Shown in pieces: positions 57,022 to 64,000 of a stretch of 64,000 bases of DNA. A model generated the notes under the pieces. It was not told where the DNA came from, did no database searches, and saw only the letters and a list, made by a program, of their open reading frames with translations. How positions within the stretch are numbered: the first letter of the stretch is position 1; the number at the start of each line of letters is the position of its first letter. Position numbers and translations under genes: made by a program. The stretch is from Cryptomeria japonica (lineage: Eukaryota; Streptophyta; Pinopsida; Cupressales; Cupressaceae): the NCBI RefSeq assembly GCF_030272615.1, contig NC_081405.1:570707095-570771094 (forward strand), in the 5' to 3' direction.

Positions 57022-59225
57022 TGTGTGGGGGAAAACACGAGACTAGGTTATCATGCCCTAATCCTACCTCTTGTCACACATTACGGAATACGAAAGAGCC
57101 TAGAGGTATCGCACAATTGGCTACTTCTTTTTTTGTGAAAGAGAGAGCCACGGGCTACCTATTAGGGTTTCTATTCCTTTGTTGTAATTGAAAGGTAAGA
57201 TTATGCAAGTCCAATTCCTAACCCTAAAATGCAAGTATGAACTAATCAACAAGATTGCAGAATTGAACTTAGACAATGGAAAGCTGTAAACACACGGATA
57301 AAACAAGAATGCAAATGCATACCCGGAGTCAAAATCGGACTGAAAATGTTCGGGACGGGGGCGTGGGCGCCACTGTCCTGATTCTGCACCTGAAACTGCA
57401 CCGGAAACTGCTGTTTTGCACTCTGGAACACTATCGGAAACTGTCGAAAATGCTGTCTGTTCGGAGGACCAGGGCGCCCAGCGCCTCTGTCCCAGGGACC
57501 AGGGCGCCCAGCACCCCTGTCCTAGCAGGACTAGGGTGCCCAGCACCCCTGTCCCAGTCTTTTGCTCTGCAATTTGATGCAGAGTGCTGTCTCGACCTGT
57601 TCTCTCCAGATCTGTATCTTGCGGCGTCGTCCGAGTCCCGAAACCTGCACTTATATCTGAAAAAGGGTGTATGGGTGGCTATATAGGGTTTTACCTTAGT
57701 CAAACCCCCGCTTCGGTGATTTCCACCTCCACGAATAGCCAAGTTGTTTTGTAAAATGTATTGTGTGTGCAGACCTAGTGTGTGTGCAAGGTCCTAAAAT
57801 GCAAGAAAGCAAACTAGAGCAACCTAGAAAGTAAACCCTAATTGCTTGTAAATGATAATGTAAATGCTCTAAATCAAGATGCAAAGTGATCTAAAGCATG
57901 AATAAATGAGATATTGAAGCTTATGCAAAGACATGAAAACAACATGAAATCATACCCAACCCTCAAGGGAGAGGTACAAGCCAATCTTCAGTCGGTAATC
58001 TCTTATTGTTCTTCAATGTCTTCCAAGCCCTAAATGGATGAATGGAATTGATAAATGCTTGATAGAGGGATGTTTTAAGATGTTGAAGTCTTCAAAGATC
58101 TTCTCTTTCGCTGCATATGAGGTTCCTCCAAACAAAATTCGGATCCTTTCAAATGAAGAAAGAGAGCTCTTATGTATGAAACCCTAGGTCGCATTTTCGT
58201 CTTTTGGCCGGCCTAGAGATTGAATATCCCGCCAATTTCTTGGGGTTAAGCTTTATTTTATGATTGGATCGCGCTCCTAAAATTTTGGGAAAAATGTCCG
58301 GGACCGTGTGCACTCCGGGCGCCACGGTCCCGACAACTTTTCACCAAATTTTTAGGGCCATCAGATATGATGATTTTAGAGAGAATCCCAAAGTTATAGG
58401 TGATTTCGAGATGTTTTGACCCCCGAAATTAAGCCCCCAAGCTCAGAATAGGGCCTAATTAGGGTTTTTGATTAGATGATGTATTGGAGGAATAAAATGA
58501 AAAGGGGCACGCTTTAATGAAAGGGCCTGACTTTATGATGTGGAGAATGATGAAATAGAACCTTTAGACCTAATTAATTTGATTAATTAAGTGCTAAAGG
58601 GGAAATGCAATGCAAAATGCAACTGCGCCAAGGCGGGTGCTAAACTAGGTGTTAAATTGTACTGCTTTAGCAAGTACGTACAATTTACGACGCTACATTT
58701 AGCCCCCACTTTAGCGGTCATATGAGTACTACGTGCATATGCAAGCTAAAGTACAGAAAAGTAAACATCATTTGAAAAAGGATATATCCATAAGTTGTTG
58801 GACGAAGCCCCCAGTGGTATCTGCAGTACACAGTTAGGAACCGCACCCTACAAAACACACGTTAGATCATAAAATCACCTAATGCTTACTAAAGAAAGTG
58901 ATGAAATTTGTGAGTAGCTATATGCCCCCCCCTGTTTCGACTTGCTTATTAGGGAGGTGAAACAGGGTAGCATGTTTACTTGTGACAAATTGTATAAGAG
59001 AGTATTGATGAGGGACATTCAATAAATAGGCTTCATCAGAGAACTTTTTGGAACATCCCGAGAGTAGGGGAATGAAAATACAATTCCTACGCAACAAACG
59101 GTTCAAAAATCGCATCTCCCAAACTCAAGTTATGATGAAATGAGTGATAGAGGAAAATTAGGGTTTGAAAGGTAAAGATAAAGAAATGAAAGTATATACC
59201 TTGAAAGTGACATTTGCATTTGTCA
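57022..59225 (-). repeat. LTR of Tat element 2 (3' LTR in element orientation)
   Basis: TGTGTGGGGGAA...TTTGTCA on the plus strand. Similar in order to the element 1 LTRs but clearly diverged and more G+C-rich. It contains a three-unit 30-32-base minisatellite (57466-57560) around GGACCAGGGCGCCCAGC, and a CTATATAG palindrome near 57680. A minus-strand purine-rich run (AGAAAACAACAAAG) sits just outside its 59225 end, as expected for the polypurine tract. Confidence 0.8.
57466..57560. repeat. GGACCAGGGCGCCCAGC minisatellite in the LTR
   Basis: Three units start at 57466, 57496 and 57528, sharing GGACYAGGGYGCCCAGC and CCTGTCC. The AGGGCGCC core recurs in intron 1 of the antisense gene (59452-59550) and, decayed, in the element 1 LTRs. 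Confidence 0.8.
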
Positions 59226-59279
59226 CTTTGTTGTTTTCTGAATATTGTTCATTGCAGCGGAGCCCACATAGCCATCATC

Positions 59280-59654
59280 ATTCCTTCACGACGATCGGAA
59301 CGTCCCACGAGGATTGAGATCCTGCGTCAGGCCGTGATTGACGATGAGCCACTAGACGAGGTGAGTTGACTAAACATTTGACTTTTGATTTTCCGCATTT
59401 TGACTTTTCTGTGATCATTTGCGGGCCCTAAAGGCTGACCCGGGCCCCACCCAGGGCGCCATGGTCCCTGTGGGGTGCCATGGTCCCTGACAGGGCACCA
59501 TGGTCCCAACCAGGGCGCCATGGTCCCTGACAGGGCGCCATGGTCCCAATCAGGGCTTGGCGAGGGGTTTCAGGGTTAGCATACGATGTTCGATAGTTTG
59601 CATGAGTGATTTTGATGATTGAGTACTGATTATGGTTATGTTTTTGTGTTGCAG
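59280..59654 (+). pseudogene. Exon 1 and intron 1 of the antisense PMD gene, element 2
   Basis: Exon 1 (59280-59360, 27 codons) reads a basic, Arg-rich peptide (PSRRSERPTRIEIL) ending DDEPLDE. The start codon position holds ATT; element 1 has ATG at the equivalent site, so the start has been lost. The donor GACGAG|GTGAGT and acceptor TGTGTTGCAG|GG bound a 294-base phase-0 intron (59361-59654). Exon 2 continues in frame for three codons, meets a TAG (59664-59666), and then the long frame begins. Confidence 0.65.
59452..59550. repeat. CAGGGCGCCATGGTCCCTGA minisatellite in PMD intron 1
   Basis: Five units start at 59452, 59471, 59491, 59511 and 59531, period 19-20 bases. Each contains GCCATGGTCCC or GCACCATGGTCCC. 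It lies wholly inside the intron. Confidence 0.9.
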
Positions 59655-59666
59655 GGTCTCCCATAG

Positions 59667-61028
59667 ATGAGAGAGCATACAGCGGGACATATTCTTCGCA
59701 GTTTGCGAGATCAGATTCCGTGGCTGACTCAGGCAGAGAGAGACACATTATCGATCATGGGATTATGTTATGTGATCCTCATGCCAGCCATTCGATTCCA
59801 TCCTGCGATGCTGATGGCATTGATGGAGCGATGGGATCCTGACACATGCACATTTCATCTTCCAGTAGGGGAGCTGACGGTTACACTCGAGGATGTGTAC
59901 CGTATACTTTGTCTTCCTATCAGAGGAGCGACTGTTACATATGCGACCGATCGGTCAGTGGAGGATCATCAGAGAGAGCAGGTATATTGCATAGGGAGAG
60001 TCATGCCGAGCGAGATGAGAGGTCGCATCATGGTCAGCTGGCTCTTACATCCTATAGGAGAGGTACCCCTTCTGAGATGCCTTATGATCGCCATCATAGC
60101 ACTAGCCGTCTGCCCTAATGGGCAAGGTACGCACATGCATGGGGGTCTCACATGGTGCATCAGAGCGATGGAGAGACACAAGAGAGTGTATGCTTGGGGT
60201 CGGAGTATGCTTGCACATCTCTATCACGACCTTGAGGAGTATGTATTTGGACAGGGTTGCAGTTTGATGACATGCACACTTCTGCAGGTATGGATTTTAG
60301 AGCACTTCACATGCACCAGGCCTGTTGGCTTTCCGCTAAGTATGGCTAGCGAGCGACCTAGGGTGTTTGTTTATCCACTTACCAGCGAGTGGAGATTTGG
60401 AGATCTACTGTATTGGAGAGTGATTTTTGATAGACTGACAGCCGAGGTGATAGTGTGGAGACCCTACCTGCGGATGCACAGATGGGTTGGGATGGAGAGA
60501 CAATTAGCATGCTTACAGAGGAACCACCTACTACAGGGACGATATTCACACATCATAGTCCCTTTCTACTTTGACCGAGTATGGAGGCAGTTCGGGCTAG
60601 AGCAGTGTGTTCCAGCCGATGTGCCCATCTATACTCGACACTCACGGGTCCTTCCCAGACCTAGAGCAGTAGCGAGACTGATGATAGATGACATCGAGAC
60701 TATAGATATAGAGGGATCTGATCAGGATGTAGTCATTGATTATTCTGCAGAGTCTGGAGCACAGCGCAAGTATGTCTCATGGTTTATGAGATCATATCCA
60801 GGTCCTATCTTTCCACCGGATCACCCGACAAGCCATCCAGACCCATGGAGACATGGAGATCGAGATGAGGACCAGGGATCCAGGTCAGAGGAGCCAGAGG
60901 AGGGAGAGGGTCATGAGGAGAATGAGGATGCAGATGAGGATAGAGATGATAAGGAGGAGTCAGATGCAGCTCCTCACCATTCAGGGGATGATACCATAGC
61001 TCTGGATCCTCCTCTTATTCCCCAATAG
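59667..61028 (+). CDS. Plant Mobile Domain (PMD) protein, main exon of antisense gene in Tat element 2
   Basis: A 453-codon open frame. Residues about 40-90 hold the PMD signature: IRFHPAMLMALMERWDPDTC, TFHLPVGELTVTLEDVYRIL, CLPIRG. The domain continues to about residue 330 with conserved Trp and Arg positions (for example LTSEWRFGDLLYWRV). Residues about 397-432 are a dense Glu/Asp tract, followed by HSGDDTIALDPP, which is also conserved in element 1. The exon really continues past the TAG at 61026-61028 to the donor CCCAG|GTATAG at 61176, with a second in-frame TAG near 61069. The first available ATG is 59667 because the original start in exon 1 is lost. Cellular relatives MAIN and MAIL1 act in gene expression and transposon silencing in the nucleus; a role for this copy is inference. 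Confidence 0.8.
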   Translation: MREHTAGHILRSLRDQIPWLTQAERDTLSIMGLCYVILMPAIRFHPAMLMALMERWDPDTCTFHLPVGELTVTLEDVYRILCLPIRGATVTYATDRSVEDHQREQVYCIGRVMPSEMRGRIMVSWLLHPIGEVPLLRCLMIAIIALAVCPNGQGTHMHGGLTWCIRAMERHKRVYAWGRSMLAHLYHDLEEYVFGQGCSLMTCTLLQVWILEHFTCTRPVGFPLSMASERPRVFVYPLTSEWRFGDLLYWRVIFDRLTAEVIVWRPYLRMHRWVGMERQLACLQRNHLLQGRYSHIIVPFYFDRVWRQFGLEQCVPADVPIYTRHSRVLPRPRAVARLMIDDIETIDIEGSDQDVVIDYSAESGAQRKYVSWFMRSYPGPIFPPDHPTSHPDPWRHGDRDEDQGSRSEEPEEGEGHEENEDADEDRDDKEESDAAPHHSGDDTIALDPPLIPQ

Positions 61029-61256
61029 GGGGAACATGAGGTGATACGGAGACCTGTTCCTAGTATCATCTAGCCTACACCCATCGTGCATAGATTAGTC
61101 AAGCGAGGGGAGCCTAGTAGATCCCAATCATAGATGCTACCGTATCATGATCCCTACTGGCGTGAGGGAGACCCAGGTATAGTAGGTTTAAATTGATTAT
61201 TAATGTTTTGATGGTATAGAATGGTACTAATACAAAAATCTATTCTACTGCCACAG

Positions 61257-61657
61257 CTAATGTGCAAGAGTGGAGTTCCCTGATTCAGCAGGCAGTGACA
61301 GACATTTCCATGATAGTACAGATCCCCAGTTCCTCACAGATTGCCTATAGGCCTCAGGGGAACGTGGGTCAGCATGAGGACTTGTTTTCTCCATTCCAAG
61401 TACAGGTAGACATATGGAGGGAGAGAGAGAGAGTCCTATCAGAGGACCTTCAGCAGGCGCGGCGAGATCTAGCAGCAGCTCAGGCCGAGGCTACCACCTA
61501 TCGTGCGATCCTTATGGATAGGGATCGTAGGAGTTCCTCTCGGAGTCACTCACGGTCTGTATCGCGCTACACACCCATGGGTCCACCTTCACGGCCAGAT
61601 CAGGAGGGAGCGTCCAGTCGACACTCTCCAGCCACTAGTCCTAGAGATAGGAGATGA
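61257..61657 (+). CDS. Exon 3 of the antisense PMD gene: coiled coil and Arg/Ser-rich tail
   Basis: After an 80-base intron (61177-61256, GTATAG...CCACAG, phase 1) the frame resumes as A-NVQEWSSLIQQAVTD and stays open to TGA at 61655-61657. Residues such as DIWRERERVLSEDLQQARRD and LAAAQAEATTYRAIL predict a coiled coil. The last 45 residues are Arg/Ser/Pro-rich (RDRRSSSRSHSRSVSRY), like SR splicing-factor tails. Element 1 has the same exon at 39730-40083 with stops. Acceptor position and phase agree with the upstream exon. Confidence 0.7.
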
Positions 61658-62250
61658 TTTTATGATGTAGGAGAGGTCACATTTTGGATGTATAGTGACC
61701 TATATTTGTATACGATCCACATATATATATGTATATATACATGCTTCTCTTTTGTCTCAAATGTCTTATCTTTAATGCTTAAAACAATGTATATTTTGCT
61801 TTGATTAAATCTAATACATTTGGTAAATGTACATGTATGTTCAGAATTTAATTTCCATGCGATTGATTTCTCAATGCACCATGATTAAATTGATACATGT
61901 GTGACTTAATTTAATCAAGTACTACATTGATGATAGGGAAGAAATATGCATTAAGTCTAAGAATCATATAACTAACGTGATTTAATTTTGAACTTAAACA
62001 CAACATGATACGATTCTACTTAACACATAAAGACACTGTATAATATGCTAGCAGAATGGAAATGTAAATCTTTTACAACTTACATGAATGAATTCAAGAC
62101 AAACTATGAAGTAAGGAAACACGCTTGTCAAGAATGAAGCAATATAGATTAAACATCATAACATTTAATTCTATTTTGCTCTAATTAGGAGATACTAACA
62201 TATTACCCAATGTTGAAGAACTGAAAAGAAGATAAATAAGGAATGAAGAA
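61658..62250. other. Convergent spacer between PMD gene and pol, element 2
   Basis: About 590 bases between two genes that converge. It begins with an (AT)n-rich patch (about 61720-61740). From about 61850 it is recognisably the same as 40150-40380 in element 1, despite having no frame. Both 3' ends would be processed here. Confidence 0.7.
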
Positions 62251-63663
62251 TTAAGCATAATATCTACGCAAGTGCATAGCATTTATAGGTTCTTTAAGAG
62301 GCATACCGTCTACATCCGCTATTTTGTAAGCACCTGATCCATAATCCTCAATAACGATATATGGTCCAAGCCAATTAGGACTAAATTTTCCCTTTTCTAT
62401 AGGTAAGGCATTCACATTGCACTGATTCTCATAAAGGACTAAGTCACCTACTGAGAAGGAACGTTGAATAACCTTATCATTATAGCTTCGTTGTAGAGTT
62501 TGGTGATACGCTTGAATATGCTCAAGAGCGTTTATACGCTATTCATCAAGCATCTCAAGCTGTTGAAGTCGTTGTTCTCTATAAGAGTCACCATCTACTA
62601 TACCTTTGAGAGAAACCCTAAGTGATGGAATCTCTAGCTCTAAAGGTATAATAGCATCAGCACCATAAACAAGATTATAAGGAGAAGTTCCCGTAGCAAT
62701 TCGCACACTCGTTCGATAGGCCCAAAGAGCATAGATTAGCTGGTTACTCCAATCCTTACCATGCTTATTCACAGTTTTGCAAAGAATTTGTTCGATTATT
62801 TTATTGGATGATTCGGCTTGACCATTTGACTGAGGATAGTATGGTGTAGAAAATTGATGTTTGATATGATACTTCTTGAGGAATTTCTTCACATCCTTGT
62901 TCTTTAATGATGTCCCATTATCTGAGATTATAGTAGAAGGTATCCCGAATCGAGAAATGATGTTTTCTAGAAGAAATTGACAAATCACTTCAGCAGTGGT
63001 AGAGCGAAGGGGAATAGCTTCTACCCACTTCGTAAAGTAATCTGTTGCAGTTATAATGAAGGTGTGTCCTTGAGATGAAGGAGGAGAGATTTTACCAATA
63101 AGATCCAAACCCCATGCGGAAAAAGGCCAAGAAGCTACTTGAGAACAGAGTTCTTGGGCAGGAGCATGAATCAAATTATTATGTTGTTGACATTGATGAC
63201 ATTTCTTAACAAATGAAAAAGAATCCTTTTGCATAGTTTGCCAATAGTATCCCATACGAAGCAATCTATGAACCAAGGATTTGCCTCCAAAATGCCCCCC
63301 ACAGGCACCTGAATGTGCCTCTTCAAGAGCAACGGGGATTTCCGATTTGTTAAGACAGCGAAGGAGAAGACCATCATAACCCCTTCGGTAAAGGACATTA
63401 GAAAGAATGATATATCTAGCAGACAGCTTGCGGATTCTAGCCCTAGTGTTTGTATTAGAAAAATTAGGAAAGGTACCATCGGTCAAATATCTTACGATAT
63501 GCGAGTACCATTCATCTGAGTCTATAAAGTCACAACATGTTACCAGACTAGGATCGTCTACAATAGCTAGAGAAATAAGGTTGTGAATAACAAATTTAAG
63601 ATCAACCACAGGGTCCTCTAAAGATACAAGAGAAGCCACACATGCCATTGCATCCGCATGTCA
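62251..63663 (-). pseudogene. Integrase of Tat element 2
   Basis: A 369-codon open frame (63648-62542) lies between a TGA (63661-63663, at a site that should be Trp) and a TAG (62539-62541). Beyond the TAG the frame continues cleanly through the C-terminal domain (LYENQCNVNALPIEKGKFSP, NWLGPYIVIEDYGSGAYKIA) to TAA at 62251-62253. It shows the zinc-binding N-terminus (AHSGACGGHFGG ... KKCHQCQQH) and the catalytic triad: Asp in WGLDLIGK, Asp in IISDNGTS, and Glu in SNGQAESSN exactly 35 residues later. Only two nonsense changes separate it from an intact domain. It would insert element cDNA. It lies tail to tail with the PMD gene. Confidence 0.85.
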
Positions 63664-64000
63664 ATTATCTTTTCGAGGAATAGGTTCCATGGTATAAGAA
63701 TCAAATTTTTGTAATAAAGAGATGGCAAGGTCGTTATATTGTGATAATTTGTCTTGTTTTGCTTGATATATTCCTGTTACTTGTCTTATAATCAATTGCG
63801 AATCTCCATAGATATGTATGTGTTTTATGTTCAGAGCTAAGGCTGCTTTTATTCCCGCTATAAGAGCCTCATACTCAGCAATGTTATTGGGACACAGGAA
63901 ATTTAGACGATAGGATAAGGGAATGGGTTTCTTTGTAGGAGAAATCAGAACAACACCTGCCCCCGATCCCGTATGAAACTTAGAGCCATCAAAGTATAAC
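63664..64000 (-). pseudogene. Archaeal-type RNase H (aRNH) of Tat element 2, cut by window edge
   Basis: The minus strand reads LYFDGSKFHTGSGAGVVLIS, NNIAEYEALIAGIKAAL, IYGDSQLIIRQVTG and then, across the TGA at 63661, HADAMA. This gives the four acidic positions of a second RNase H (Asp in YFDGS, Glu in EYEAL, Asp in GDSQ, Asp in HADA). Its place between the first RNase H and integrase defines the Tat lineage. The upstream part is outside the window. Confidence 0.8.

Larger units (their letters stand above)
57022..64000 (-). mobile_element. Tat-clade Ty3/gypsy retrotransposon 2 (incomplete in window) with antisense PMD gene
   Basis: Same family and layout as 35350-48340: 3' LTR (57022-59225), antisense PMD gene (59280-61657, plus), convergent spacer, integrase (63663-62251, minus) and archaeal-type RNase H at the window edge. 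It is more intact than element 1: the PMD core frame is open for 453 codons and integrase for 369. The element landed inside block B copy 2, immediately after TACTCTTACAA. Protease, RT, gag and the 5' LTR should lie beyond 64000. Confidence 0.85.

Noticed and set aside
59428-59748. 106-codon minus-strand frame rich in Gly/Pro/His
   Set aside because: Antisense reading of the intron minisatellite and the start of PMD exon 2.
1-64000. tRNA, rRNA, riboswitch or bacterial-type operon signals
   Set aside because: No cloverleaf, rRNA block or operon structure was recognised by eye; a covariance-model scan would be the decisive test.

Overview
The window is a stretch of repeat-rich, A+T-rich nuclear DNA from a land plant. 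This rests on a plant RING-H2 gene, a receptor-kinase fragment of the plant lectin-RLK type, plant-type LTR retrotransposons primed with the initiator-Met tRNA motif TGGTATCAGAGC, L1-type LINEs, and a Tat-clade Ty3/gypsy element with a Plant Mobile Domain (PMD) gene. The density of old nested retroelements and lack of ordinary genes suggest a large, slowly purged genome such as a gymnosperm. That is inference; no marker fixes the species.

Layout. 1-4250: a block holding a single-exon RING-H2 gene (2695-3273, minus) and a broken receptor-kinase fragment. 4251-10244: no recognisable gene, but two striking non-coding structures, a ~250 bp foldback (7722-7971) between 14-bp direct repeats and a ten-unit array with a 21-bp period (9029-9230). 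10245-13983: a decayed gypsy gag-protease-RT piece with PBS and probable 5' LTR (minus). 14541-21360: two L1-type LINE remnants joined head to tail (plus). 21480-24790: an unidentified ORF family, split by a small non-autonomous LTR element (22114-24023). 26150-29945: a block containing a Copia gag relic with a later ~846 bp LTR-like insertion. 33968-34400: a diverged tandem repeat. 34931-35349: a LINE RT scrap. 35350-48340: a full-length, decayed Tat element of about 13 kb. 48426-51225: second copy of the RING block with an open RING gene. 53228-53945: Helitron helicase relic. 54052-57021: second copy of the 26150-29945 block. 57022-64000: a younger-looking Tat element of the same family, running off the window.

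The two block pairs (1088-3520 with 48426-51225; 26150-29945 with 54052-57021) keep order and orientation. The simplest reading is an old tandem segmental duplication whose spacers have since been rebuilt by transposons. Comparing copies gives an 'empty site' for the insertion at 28524-29369.

The most interesting system is the Tat element family. gag, protease, RT, RNase H, a second (archaeal-type) RNase H and integrase lie on the minus strand. Between pol and the 3' LTR sits an antisense, intron-containing PMD gene on the plus strand. Two diverged copies share its layout, splice positions, acidic tail and Arg/Ser-rich C-terminus. Because the gene is antisense to the genomic RNA, its introns would survive retrotransposition. 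The same AGGGCGCC-type minisatellite appears in the LTR and in intron 1 of the antisense gene.

Only the two RING genes look like ordinary host genes. Everything else with coding potential is transposon-derived or broken, although the PMD ORF and integrase ORF of the right-hand element remain long and open.
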